Below the pieces are notes generated by a model, which worked only from the letters and a program-made list of their open reading frames with translations, made no database searches and had not been told where the DNA came from. Made by a program: the position numbers and the translations under genes. A DNA stretch of 64,000 nucleotides from positions 1 to 64,000 of the forward strand of contig JAUIKM010000027.1 of the NCBI GenBank assembly GCA_030430495.1. Reading direction: 5' to 3'. Numbering within the stretch: position 1 is the first letter of the stretch; every line of letters begins with the position of its first letter. Below are positions 1-8,495 of this stretch, in pieces. This DNA is from a bacterium (GTDB taxonomy: Bacteria > Bacteroidota > Ignavibacteria > Kapaibacteriales > UBA7675).

Positions 1-394
1 CAACAATAAACTGACCAGACTGCTCCGGCGCGGCGCGTAGCGGGAGGTCAGGATGATCAAAATCCTCTTTGCCCCAATAGTCATAAGCGGCGATTACAAC
101 ATCAGGTGCGCCGGTCGAAAACTTCCAGGCCAGCGGAGCTTTTATATCGTACAAATGCCACATCCAGCCACGCGTGTGGGCATGATCTGAATGCTCGCGA
201 TTTTCCGGCGTCAACTGGATTTCACTGAAAGGTATGCCCGGCGTCAAGCCGCGGTCGTTCGGCAGCCACTCCGGCGGCGGAGACTGTGAGTTGACTGAAA
301 AAGTTAAACACAGTGACAAACAAAAAGTCAAGAAAGCGAGCCGGGGCAAAGAAGTGCCGCGGCGCTGCAATAGAAGCGTCGAGTTTTTAAGCAT
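1..394 (-). CDS. Subtilisin-like (S8) secreted protease, 5' part only
   Basis: The minus-strand frame opens with ATG at 394 and runs off the left edge, so about 131 N-terminal residues are visible. They begin with a basic, then hydrophobic signal peptide (RLAFLTFCLSLCLTF). From about residue 75 the sequence reads WHLYDIKAPLAWKFSTGA, then VVIAAYDYWGKEDFDHPDL. This is the segment around the catalytic Asp in subtilases, where the usual form is D-T/S-G followed by HPDL. Here the residues after Asp are YWG rather than TG. Known for the family: secreted serine endopeptidases with an Asp-His-Ser triad. His and Ser lie outside the window, so activity cannot be judged. A copy of the dispersed GACAAACAAAAAGTC motif lies inside the signal-peptide codons (315-329). 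Confidence 0.7.
   Translation of the reverse strand, partial: MLKNSTLLLQRRGTSLPRLAFLTFCLSLCLTFSVNSQSPPPEWLPNDRGLTPGIPFSEIQLTPENREHSDHAHTRGWMWHLYDIKAPLAWKFSTGAPDVVIAAYDYWGKEDFDHPDLPLRAAPEQSGQFIV
315..329 (+). repeat. Dispersed motif copy 1 (GACAAACAAAAAGTC)
   Basis: This 15-nt version of the motif has one A fewer in the A-run than the full copies at 24475, 30805 and 56233. It lies within the coding sequence of the partial protease, antisense to the gene. Confidence 0.5.
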
Positions 395-823
395 GATATG
401 TTTAAGTTGAAAGTGTTAAGAAATCGATGACAATGCCGCAGCGTCGATCGATCGCGGGAGTCGCGTGGTTGACGATCGGTCAATGTACGGTGAAGGGACT
501 GGTCATCTTTAGGTTAAAAGAGTGCTGTTTACCTCTTGTTTCGTGCACGATCAGTTTTGGCGGAACGAGCTTCGGCATTAATGGTGCGGCCGAATGTGCT
601 AAACATACACTCGGGAGAATTGAGAAACAATGCATTCGTTGAAATGCAATAAACAGGGGCGGATTACAGACTGATGTTAAAAATGGTCCTGCGAACAGCT
701 TGAGGCGTCGGGAGCTTCCCGAGTAGATTGCCTCAACTGTGTTTAAAGTGGCAGTTTTGCGGTGCGTTATGATGTCAGATGAGGGCGCCGCGCCAGGCAT
801 CCGGAGATTTACATGTTAAGAAG
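395..823. other. Intergenic stretch without a recognised gene
   Basis: This is the region upstream of the minus-strand protease and downstream of the DUF2911 gene. Short open frames exist on both strands, but none has a convincing ribosome binding site, signal peptide or family motif. It presumably holds the protease promoter, which I could not assign. Confidence 0.4.
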
Positions 824-858
824 CACAGGACCGCGAGAGTTCTCTCCGCAGTCCTGTG
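824..858 (-). terminator. Hairpin after the DUF2911 gene
   Basis: The outer arms CACAGGAC / GTCCTGTG pair perfectly and an inner CTCTC/GAGAG segment extends the stem. It sits about 40 nt beyond the stop codon of the minus-strand DUF2911 gene. The T-tract on the minus strand is weak, so termination efficiency is uncertain. Confidence 0.45.
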
Positions 859-894
859 TGTGGTATTGTTTGTGCCGAACGTGTTTTCCTCGAA

Positions 895-1977
895 TCAGGA
901 CTTGGCCGAGTTCAGTTGTTTAAGCAAGTCGTTGATGCGCGGATGCTGAGCTTCCGGCGCCATCGAAAGCGCCTTTTTGTACAGCTCGATCGCCATGGAG
1001 CTCTCGCCTTTCTTGGCATAGGCTTCCGCCAGCGAGTCGTAGACATTCCACGATTCGGGATGGCGCTCGACGTTTAACTTGAAGACATCGATCGCCTTGT
1101 CGACGTCGCCGGCTGCGATGGCCGCATAGCCGAAAGCGTTAACCTGGGCTTCGTTGGCCTGCGCCAGCGCTTCTTTTTCAAACTCGGCGGCTTCCGCACT
1201 TTTGCCCATTCTGTTTAAGAGCAGGGCTTTTGTGCTCAGGTTGTTGAAGTTGCGTTGCAGCTGGATCGAACGATCCACCCAGGCCAGCGTCTGCTCCTGA
1301 TCCATGTTGTTGGACAGGGCCCACGAGGCCGCCTGCATCCAGCCGCGCCAGGTCCAGCCCGCCGAATGGCGCAGTTGGTTGCTCAGGCTCTGCATGACGA
1401 TCGGGTTGGTGTCGAATTCGGCCGTAAAACCGACCATCACTTTTTCCCAGTGCATGTACACCCAGGCGCTGTTGTTGTTCACCTCGTCAAAGCCGTAGAC
1501 CAGCTGCTCGCGGAAGGGCGCTTCCTTTGGCGTCACCTGAACGCGCAGGGCGTCCTCGCTCTTGTCGTAGCTGAAGCTGCCCCAGGAAGTTGAGTTATTG
1601 GAAAAGATAATCGTCCAGCTTGTCTCCGTCGGCGCCATGTGCAGGCCGTATGTGCCCGCTTTCAGCGCTTTGCCTTCGATTTTTACGTCGTGCGAGAAAG
1701 TAATCGTCGTGTTGTCGTTTGCGCCGGCGCGCCACGGGAAGGGCGTCTCGCCCCAGGGTACCAGCGCACCCCAGACTTCGCGGCCGTTGACGGACGGACG
1801 GTGGTAGTCGATGGTGATGTCGCTCAGGCCGACGCGCTGCTGCGACACCGCATGCGGACTCACGTAAGGCACCTGCACCGGTTGCGCCGTCGCCTCATGT
1901 GCGCAGGCGGCGCTCAACAACAGACAAAAAGCAAAAGCCAGGAAATTCCCGCGAACACCATGTCGATAGGAATACAT
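895..1977 (-). CDS. DUF2911 domain protein with C-terminal TPR repeats
   Basis: This is a predicted exported protein of 360 residues. I chose the ATG at 1977 because it has GGAG at the right spacing and leads straight into a signal peptide ending SAACAHEATAQ; an upstream in-frame ATG at 2010 has no such site. SAAC could also act as a lipobox. Residues of about 35-190 match the DUF2911 pattern common in Bacteroidota: an ITIDYHRPSVNGREVWG start, a PWGETPFPWRAGANDNTTI segment and a GTYGLHM segment. The rest is helical, and the last 110 residues contain TPR-type helix pairs (for example SWNVYDSLAEAYAKKGE). The function of DUF2911 is unknown; TPRs suggest protein binding in the periplasm. It is read in the same direction as the acidic T9SS cargo upstream, but a strong terminator lies between them. 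Confidence 0.8.
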   Translation of the reverse strand: MYSYRHGVRGNFLAFAFCLLLSAACAHEATAQPVQVPYVSPHAVSQQRVGLSDITIDYHRPSVNGREVWGALVPWGETPFPWRAGANDNTTITFSHDVKIEGKALKAGTYGLHMAPTETSWTIIFSNNSTSWGSFSYDKSEDALRVQVTPKEAPFREQLVYGFDEVNNNSAWVYMHWEKVMVGFTAEFDTNPIVMQSLSNQLRHSAGWTWRGWMQAASWALSNNMDQEQTLAWVDRSIQLQRNFNNLSTKALLLNRMGKSAEAAEFEKEALAQANEAQVNAFGYAAIAAGDVDKAIDVFKLNVERHPESWNVYDSLAEAYAKKGESSMAIELYKKALSMAPEAQHPRINDLLKQLNSAKS

Positions 1978-2178
1978 AAACACACTCCGGAAAATGGGTA
2001 ATGAATGCACGTGTGTATCAAAGTGTCGGCCCCGGAGAAGAGCATCGGGTCGCTGCGCCGGCGCGTTGGAGGCTTGTCCTGGAGCGGTGGAGCCGGCGGC
2101 GCGATTGAGCGGCGGATGTCTTCGATTGGCGCCCTACGGACGCCGCGGCGACAAGATACAAGAAAGTTGATTGTCCGG

Positions 2179-2222
2179 AAAAAAAGTCGGCGGCCTCGGT
2201 ACAAATGCACCGAGCCCGCCGA
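2179..2222 (-). terminator. Rho-independent terminator of the acidic T9SS gene
   Basis: A 14-bp stem with one mismatch (TCGGCGG.CTCGGT and its complement) has an 8-nt loop. On the minus strand it is followed by a run of seven T. It lies about 60 nt past the stop at 2281 and separates this gene from the DUF2911 gene downstream. Confidence 0.85.
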
Positions 2223-2280
2223 GAGTCATAGAGCGTGTATGTTTGCTGTTACGCAGGAATCGCAAAGAGATGCATCAAAA

Positions 2281-3657
2281 TCACCGCACTTCAATCTTTT
2301 TTGTCGCACCGGCGCCGTTCTGCATCACCGACAGCATGTAGACGCCGCCGGCGTCGTTCGTCAGGTCGATCTGGCGCACAAACTGCTGGTTCGCCTCGCT
2401 CGTGAATTCCTCGCGGAATACCTCGCGTCCCTGCAGATCCACGATTTTTACCGTCGTCGGGCCGGCCTGCGGCAGCGTGAACTCCAGGTTGAACAGGCCG
2501 TCGTTCGGGTTCGGATAGACGTTGAATCCGTTCAGCGGCAGCGCGGCTGCTTCAGCGGCGCGTTTGTCCTGGCTTGCCGCGTCCATTTCGTCCGTGGCGT
2601 TTGCGGCTGGCTCGTCGCTCAGCACGATCACTTCCGCTTCAATCAGGGCATTCGCAAGCTGGTCCGTGTTCGGTCCCGTTTCGCCGTTCGCGCTGACTTT
2701 CTCTGCGTCGACGTAGACAATCACGCGGCGGTTCAGGCCGAACTGTTGACCGTCGTCCGAAATCCAGGTCATGTTGGTCGGTACTTCGCCGTCCGGACCG
2801 AACTTGATAACGACGTCGTCCATCTCCACGGTTTCGCCCGCGGGGCCGTTCGTGCTGATGACTGTCACGTTGCCGTCTTCATCGATCGTTTGCTCGACGT
2901 CCTGGCCGATATTCTTGCGCATGATGACAACTTTGTGCTCGCCGTCTTCGCCCTCGCCGTTTATTTCAATGTCCATCTCGATGTTTTTCATCATTTCCAT
3001 GACTTCGGCCGGCATGCCCGACGCGGCGTCACCGCTGGTCTCGAACTTGAAAACCTTGCTGACGTCGCCGTTGTCGTCGTTGAATCGCATGACTTTGACC
3101 GAGACGCCGCAGTTTTTACCGGCTTTGGCGCTGCAATGCGGCATTCCTTCGCCCGCTTCGATAAACTGGATGGCTTCGTCGCCGTCCATGATTTGCTCTT
3201 CCACCGCGCCGTCGGGCGTCATTTTGCGGATGACGACTTTGGCTTTGGTTACGGGTTCGCCTTCGCCGTTGGCTTCGGTGTCCATCTCGACATTGACGTC
3301 GGAACGGAAAACGTGCACGTCGGCGTCGCCGTCCGTATCCATCATCACTTCGATGTTTTCAGGCGTCAGTTCGTTGTACTCTGCATTCTGCAGTTTCTGC
3401 AACAGCGGTTCCACGGCTTTCAGAATTTCATCGCTGCGTTCGTCGCCGATTGCACTGCGCAGTTTCTGACGCAGTTCGTCTATGTCGAGTTTGGCGTTTT
3501 CTCCGCTTGCATCCGCCATCACGACGCGGCGTACGACGCGCGTGTTTTCCGGAGTGGTTTCGGTGTCGTTTTCCGCTTGCAGAGGCAGTACGAGGCCGGC
3601 CAGGAGCAGTGCGCCCGCGCCCAGGCCAAGGAATTTGGATGTCGTGTTCAATCGCAT
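2281..3657 (-). CDS. Acidic secreted protein with T9SS type A sorting domain
   Basis: The protein has 458 residues. Its signal peptide (about residues 1-28, ending LVLPLQA) is followed by a very Asp/Glu-rich body with many short strands. It contains runs such as MDTDGDADVHVF and DIEINGEGEDGEHKVVIM, with a single CSAKAGKNC pair. The last 80 residues are a typical T9SS type A C-terminal domain: NVYPNPNDGLFNLEF, a KIVDLQGREVF strand and a GGVYMLSVMQNG segment. This predicts export through T9SS and attachment to, or release from, the cell surface. The start has AGGG six bases upstream. I do not recognise the central domain; the acidity suggests cation binding, but no EF-hand or dockerin loop is clear. 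The 323 bp upstream is shared with the divergent AlkD-like gene. Confidence 0.75.
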   Translation of the reverse strand: MRLNTTSKFLGLGAGALLLAGLVLPLQAENDTETTPENTRVVRRVVMADASGENAKLDIDELRQKLRSAIGDERSDEILKAVEPLLQKLQNAEYNELTPENIEVMMDTDGDADVHVFRSDVNVEMDTEANGEGEPVTKAKVVIRKMTPDGAVEEQIMDGDEAIQFIEAGEGMPHCSAKAGKNCGVSVKVMRFNDDNGDVSKVFKFETSGDAASGMPAEVMEMMKNIEMDIEINGEGEDGEHKVVIMRKNIGQDVEQTIDEDGNVTVISTNGPAGETVEMDDVVIKFGPDGEVPTNMTWISDDGQQFGLNRRVIVYVDAEKVSANGETGPNTDQLANALIEAEVIVLSDEPAANATDEMDAASQDKRAAEAAALPLNGFNVYPNPNDGLFNLEFTLPQAGPTTVKIVDLQGREVFREEFTSEANQQFVRQIDLTNDAGGVYMLSVMQNGAGATKKIEVR

Positions 3658-3980
3658 GGTATCACCCTGAATTGCGTTCGGTAAATCTGTGGTCAGCCGC
3701 AGCTGATCGCGTTTTTTTTGTCTGGCAGCAAACTACGGCGGCAGGCGGCGCGGCGTTGTTAATTCGAGCCTAAGGACCGTTAATCAAATGTTAAAATCGG
3801 GCCGAATCCCTGCAAAACCCTTTAAAATCCGCTTCTGTTTACCTTTGTGTTGCAGGCGCAGGGTCCTCGCACTGGTTCGGGTATTTGTGCGTCGGCAGTT
3901 GCCGGTCGGTTTGACGTCGTTCAGCGATTCGCGGCGTCGCGCCCGGCGACGAACAAAAACATCATCAGGAGAAGAGGGAT
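3658..3980. other. Divergent intergenic region
   Basis: These 323 bp separate the minus-strand acidic T9SS cargo from the plus-strand AlkD-like gene, so both promoters should lie here. The region holds A/T-rich patches (3717-3790) but no promoter I could assign with confidence, and no hairpin of note. Confidence 0.4.
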
Positions 3981-4667
3981 ATGTCAGCGAACACAGCAGC
4001 CGAGGCGATCGTCGATGAACTGCGCCGCGGGCTGCGCGCCAATGCCGATGCGGCCAAAGCGCCGGAAATGCAGGCCTATATGAAAACCGACCAGCCGTTC
4101 TGGGGCGTGCAGAAACCCATCCGCGCCGAGCTGTTGAAAGACGCGCGCCGGAATCACCCGATCAAAACCGCCGACGAGCTGCACGCCGCCGTCGCCGAGC
4201 TGTGGAGCGGCCCGAAGCGCGAAGAACAATACCTGGCCATCGATCTGGCCGGTGCGCACAAACGACTGCTTTCGCCCGATTCGGTTCCGCTGTTGCAGCG
4301 CATGCTGCAAGAATCGACCAACTGGGATCTGGTCGACGGCATTGTTTGTGGCCTGGTGAGTCCGCTGATCCTGCGTTTTCCCGAACTGATGTCCCTGCCG
4401 CGCACCTGGATTTCGTCGGAGAATTTCTGGATCCGACGCGCTTCGCTGCTGTGCCACATCAAACACAGGGAGCGCACGGACCGCGATCTGTTGGCGGCGA
4501 GCATTGTGGCGCTGGCGCACGAGAAGGAGTTTTTCATCCGCAAGGCGATCGGCTGGATTCTGCGCGAGTTCGGCAAAACCGACCCGGACTGGGTGCGCAA
4601 TTTTGTGGCGGCGCACGAAGACGAGCTGTCGAATCTGAGCAAGCGCGAAGCGCTGCGCCGCCTGTGA
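3981..4667 (+). CDS. AlkD-like DNA alkylation repair glycosylase
   Basis: This 228-residue protein matches the AlkD family of HEAT-like-repeat DNA glycosylases, which remove N3- and N7-alkylated purines without flipping the base. Key features are NWDLVD at residues 114-119, with the conserved Trp and the catalytic-type Asp119; FWIRRAS at about 150-156, with the conserved Arg; and FFIRKAIGWILRE near 185, with the conserved Trp of the DNA-binding cleft. The length agrees with the family (about 220-240). An AGGAGA site precedes the ATG at good spacing. It appears to be a stand-alone cytoplasmic gene; the next gene starts 270 bp later. Confidence 0.9.
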   Translation: MSANTAAEAIVDELRRGLRANADAAKAPEMQAYMKTDQPFWGVQKPIRAELLKDARRNHPIKTADELHAAVAELWSGPKREEQYLAIDLAGAHKRLLSPDSVPLLQRMLQESTNWDLVDGIVCGLVSPLILRFPELMSLPRTWISSENFWIRRASLLCHIKHRERTDRDLLAASIVALAHEKEFFIRKAIGWILREFGKTDPDWVRNFVAAHEDELSNLSKREALRRL

Positions 4668-4937
4668 GTTTTTGCGGCATCCGGCTTCGCATGCCGCCGC
4701 AATCGCTTCACACAGCCGCGTCGCGGACTCGCATACCGCGGTCCACGTTTCGACAATTTTTCATTTGAAGTGCCGTATATTTCGGCGTCGAAACGGCGTC
4801 TGTCGTGTCGATCCCGCCGAATCGGGTGAAATTTCCGTACCGCGCCCCTGCAAACCGGTGCGGCGACCGAACGGTGAACACCAGTTCCATTTTTAGTCGA
4901 AAGCACTTCCGGAATGCATTGTAACGAGGCTGTATCC

Positions 4938-7340
4938 ATGTTTATGGACAAGATGCAAATGCGCGTTCGCGCCGCCGCACAACTGATCGGACTGTTTATT
5001 ATCGTCGCGCTCGCCGCATGTACGGGCGGCTCCACGGACGACGATCCGGCCAAAGGGGTGGCTGAAACTGTTGCACTTCCGCCCGAACCCGGCCCGGATG
5101 CTTCGGCTTTTGAAAAATACGAGTACGACAAAGCGCTCAAGGATCGCGATTACTGGGCCCAGGAGTTGGAAGCGCAGGCGCACGACCAGACTTTTATTGC
5201 GCTCTGGGACAAGATTCGCAATTCATCGGGCGAGAAGATCGACGTGCTCGGCACGCTGCAGTTTGACGAGATCGTGCTGCCGAGTTTCGGCGAAGACAAG
5301 CCGATCGAATTCGGCATCAGCAAACAGACGTCGCAGGGCGCGGGTAAAACGCTGTCACACGAAGAGTGGACTCAGTACCTGCAGCAGCTGAAAGGCGAGG
5401 GATACACGCTGGTGCAATGTGAGTTTCACCACCAGAACTTCCGCAAGGTCGACGGCGCATACAATTCCGAGTTCTCATCGGAATTCCACATCAGCAACAG
5501 CGTTCAAAAACGGCGCTACATTCTCAAGGGCGTGATCGGCGTCGTCTGGACGGATAAAATCGACAAAGACGGCAATCCCGTGCCGCAAAAACTCGACCTG
5601 TCGAAGTTTTATGTCATGCATCGCGATGGACGCCAGCCCTTTCAGTCGCGCTATCTGCCCGGCGCACTCTCCTCGATGATTACGGCCAACACGCCGCTGC
5701 TGGTCTCCGATCTGAACGGCGACGGCATGTCCGACGTGGTGCTGCCGAATATCAACAAACTGCTGATCAACAAAGGCGGGTTTGATTTCAGCTCGCAGGA
5801 AATTTCGCCCAACATGCCGGATGAAATGTTCAGCGGCGTGCTGGCCGACTTCACGGGCGACGGCCTGGCCGACCTGGTGGTGGGCGGTACTTTTGCCGGC
5901 AAAAAACCGTGGATTGCGGACGGCAAACGCAACAGCGCTGCAACGACCGGTCCGCATCTCTTTCTGTTCGAACGCAAAGCGGGCGACAAATTCGCCGATG
6001 TGGGCGTGTCGATCTTCGGCCCCGACAGCATGCTTGTGCGTCCGACGAGTCTGACGGCGGGCGACGTTGACGGCGACGGCGACCTGGACCTCTTTTTCAG
6101 CCAGTACAAACAGCCCTATCGCCAGGGCCAGCTGCCTTATCCCTATTACGACGCCAACGACGGCGACGCGGCTTTCATGCTGATCAACGAGGGCCGCATG
6201 CAGTTCAGCGACCAGACGGAGGCGCGCGGGCTGGGCGGCAAACGATATCGCCGCACCTACGCCAACTCCCTGGTGGACCTCGACGGCGACTTCGATCTGG
6301 ACCTGCTGGTTGTGAGCGATTTTTCCGGCGTGGACATGTATTACAACGACGGTTCGGGTGTGTTCACGGACGTAACGGACACGAACATCGACGAGCGCTT
6401 TCTCTTCGGCATGTCCCACACCTTCGGCGATTTCAACATGGACGGCGCGATTGATTTTTACGTCCTGGGCATGAGCTCGACGACGGCGCGCCGTCTGGAG
6501 GCGATGGGCCTCGGCCGTCCGGACCAGCCGGACAAAAACGAAAAACGCATGGACATGGCCTACGGCAACCGCATGTACATGGCCGGCGCGGACCACAAGT
6601 TCAACGAGCCCTCGTTCCGCGACGACGTGGCGCGCTCGGGCTGGAGCTGGGGCTGTACGGCTTTTGACTTCGACAACGACGGCGACCAGGATATTTACGT
6701 CACCAACGGGCACGTCAGCCGCGAATCGGCGGTGGACTACTGCACGCACTTCTGGCGCGACGATATTTACCGCCTCGACTCCGATGAAGACCCGGATATG
6801 GCTTCGGCCTATTCGAAGGTCTTTGACCTTGAGAACCAGCAGGGATATTCCTGGAACGGTTTTGAGAAAAATCACCTGTTTGTCAACCGCGACGGCGGTG
6901 GATTTGTCAATGCATCCTATCTGCTGGGCGGCGCGCTGGTGGAGGACTGCCGCGGCGTGATCAGCGAAGATTTCAACGGCGACGGCAAGATGGACCTGAT
7001 GGTGGTGACGTTCCGCTATCCGAACGATCACCGGATAGTCATGCTGCAGAACGAGGCCGAGCTGGACAACAACTGGATTGGCGTGCGCCTGGCGGAACAC
7101 AAAGGCGGACAGTCGGCCATCGGTGCCAGAATCGAGTTGCACACGAGCCGCGGCATCATGCCTGCGGTGATCACGACCGGCGATTCCTTCCTGTCGCAGC
7201 ACTCGTTCAGCAAACACTTCGGCCTGGGCCGGGACATCAAGGTTGAGAAAGTCGTGGTGCGCTGGCTGGACGGCACGCAGGCCGAGTTGGCGGCTCCGGC
7301 GATCAACGAGGTGCACGAGATTCGCACTCCTGCTTTGTGA
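4938..7340 (+). CDS. FG-GAP/VCBS repeat lipoprotein with ASPIC/UnbV domain
   Basis: I start this CRTAC1-family surface protein (about 800 residues) at 4938, where ACGAGG lies upstream; an in-frame ATG at 4914 is an alternative. The N-terminus carries a lipoprotein signal with a lipobox (IIVALAAC). A helical, Lys/Glu-rich segment of about 190 residues follows. Then comes a long series of Ca-binding FG-GAP/VCBS-type repeats with DxDGDGxxD loops: DLNGDGMSDVV, DVDGDGDLDLFF, DFDNDGDQDIYV and DFNGDGKMDLMV. The last 80 residues (NNWIGVRLAEHKGGQSAIGARI and onward, ending VVVRWLDGTQAE) are an ASPIC/UnbV domain. Known for the family: beta-propeller proteins of the outer membrane or surface, with ligand or adhesion roles not established. 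The AraC regulator directly downstream may control it, but this is only positional. Confidence 0.85.
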   Translation: MFMDKMQMRVRAAAQLIGLFIIVALAACTGGSTDDDPAKGVAETVALPPEPGPDASAFEKYEYDKALKDRDYWAQELEAQAHDQTFIALWDKIRNSSGEKIDVLGTLQFDEIVLPSFGEDKPIEFGISKQTSQGAGKTLSHEEWTQYLQQLKGEGYTLVQCEFHHQNFRKVDGAYNSEFSSEFHISNSVQKRRYILKGVIGVVWTDKIDKDGNPVPQKLDLSKFYVMHRDGRQPFQSRYLPGALSSMITANTPLLVSDLNGDGMSDVVLPNINKLLINKGGFDFSSQEISPNMPDEMFSGVLADFTGDGLADLVVGGTFAGKKPWIADGKRNSAATTGPHLFLFERKAGDKFADVGVSIFGPDSMLVRPTSLTAGDVDGDGDLDLFFSQYKQPYRQGQLPYPYYDANDGDAAFMLINEGRMQFSDQTEARGLGGKRYRRTYANSLVDLDGDFDLDLLVVSDFSGVDMYYNDGSGVFTDVTDTNIDERFLFGMSHTFGDFNMDGAIDFYVLGMSSTTARRLEAMGLGRPDQPDKNEKRMDMAYGNRMYMAGADHKFNEPSFRDDVARSGWSWGCTAFDFDNDGDQDIYVTNGHVSRESAVDYCTHFWRDDIYRLDSDEDPDMASAYSKVFDLENQQGYSWNGFEKNHLFVNRDGGGFVNASYLLGGALVEDCRGVISEDFNGDGKMDLMVVTFRYPNDHRIVMLQNEAELDNNWIGVRLAEHKGGQSAIGARIELHTSRGIMPAVITTGDSFLSQHSFSKHFGLGRDIKVEKVVVRWLDGTQAELAAPAINEVHEIRTPAL

Positions 7341-7458
7341 CGTACCGCGCTTCCGCGGTTTCAACATCCTTTACGGTTTTTCATGCAGTTGCGTCGCGCC
7401 CGGCGCAAGGGCCTGAAATCCTCGCAGACGGTTCCCGGGACAAGCTGGAGAGTCAGGT

Positions 7459-8349
7459 ATGAGCTCTACCGACATTCCGACATATCGCGGCGAGTCGCAC
7501 GATATCGATAATCTGTATTTTGCCGTATTGCCGCTGAACCTGCGCAAGGAAGGGTACGACTACGGCAAGCCGCATCGCCACGACTACTACGAGATGTTCT
7601 ACTTTGAAGGCGGCGGTGGTGAACACGAAATCGATTTTGCGCGTTATCCGATCCGCAATTTCTCCCTGCACGCGGTACCTCCCGGGCGCATCCATCAGGT
7701 GCGCCGCAATCCGGGATCCTACGGCTCCGTGATAGTTTTCAACCAGGATTTTTACGCACTCGGCGCGGGTGCGGGCGATCCCTTCCGGGACATGCCTTTT
7801 ATGCGGCCGGACGTGGCCCCGACGATACAGTTGCCCGCGGCGGAACGCGAGCACTTTGGCCAGGTTCTGGGACTGCTGCAGCGCGAGTACGCGGCTTCCG
7901 GACTGGAGCGCGTCGACATCGTGCGCACGTATCTGAGCCTGATTCTGCAGTATGCGCGGCGCGTGTTTGTGGACGAACACGGCAGTGAAGCGCCCGAAGA
8001 CGGCGTCGGTCGTTCGGCGTCGGAGCAGATCAAACGATTCACGGCTCTGGTGGAGGAACACTTCCGCTCGGTGCATTCGGTCAGCCGGTATGCGTCCATG
8101 CTGTTTATTACGCCGAGCCATCTGAACGACCTGTGCCAGAAAGCGCTGGGGAAGTCCGCCGGCGAACTGATTCAGGAGCGCATTATTCTCGAGGCCAAGC
8201 GACTGCTTTTTTATTCGGAGGACAGCGTCAAGGAAATCGCCTTCACGCTGAACTTTGCCGATCCATCGTATTTTGGCCGTTTTTTTCGCAAAAACACGGG
8301 TGCGTCGCCCGGCGACTTCCGGCGTACCATCCGTAAAAAGTACCAGTAA
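7459..8349 (+). CDS. AraC-family transcriptional regulator
   Basis: The 296 residues form two parts. The N-terminal cupin-like sensor (about 20-160) includes HRHDYYEMFYFEGGGGEHEID and the P..IHQV strand. The C-terminal AraC-type DNA-binding domain (about 195-290) has two helix-turn-helix units; the second reads VKEIAFTLNFADPSYFGRFFRKNTG, the family signature. GGAG precedes the ATG. Family members bind a small effector and activate nearby genes. The 118 bp from the FG-GAP lipoprotein gene and the gap to the barrel gene leave both neighbours as possible targets. Confidence 0.93.
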   Translation: MSSTDIPTYRGESHDIDNLYFAVLPLNLRKEGYDYGKPHRHDYYEMFYFEGGGGEHEIDFARYPIRNFSLHAVPPGRIHQVRRNPGSYGSVIVFNQDFYALGAGAGDPFRDMPFMRPDVAPTIQLPAAEREHFGQVLGLLQREYAASGLERVDIVRTYLSLILQYARRVFVDEHGSEAPEDGVGRSASEQIKRFTALVEEHFRSVHSVSRYASMLFITPSHLNDLCQKALGKSAGELIQERIILEAKRLLFYSEDSVKEIAFTLNFADPSYFGRFFRKNTGASPGDFRRTIRKKYQ

Positions 8350-8360
8350 ACTGCGTTAAT

Positions 8361-8411
8361 GTGCTACGGCTGACACCGGTTAAATTTGGTATTTTGTCTG
8401 TCCGGTAGCAC
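8361..8411 (+). other. Long inverted repeat upstream of the CxxCH barrel gene
   Basis: GTGCTACGG at 8361 faces CCGGTAGCAC at 8402 across a loop of about 33 nt with one bulge. It starts 12 nt after the AraC-type gene stops. It may be a weak terminator, or an operator for the regulator upstream; no T-tract follows. Confidence 0.25.
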
Positions 8412-8495
8412 GACGATTTCAACAGACCATGTGAAAAATCCAACGGGAGAGCGCTTCGTTCTTTCCGCTTATATGTAATTTTTCCCTCTGATCGT

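Noticed and set aside
427-642. Plus-strand 71-codon frame in the first intergenic region
   Set aside because: No ribosome binding site, signal or family motif; cysteine-rich by chance composition.
2005-3684. Plus-strand frame of 559 codons
   Set aside because: It is antisense to the acidic T9SS gene and crosses its terminator; Phe/Arg/His-rich without family features. The minus-strand gene has signal, sorting domain and ribosome binding site.
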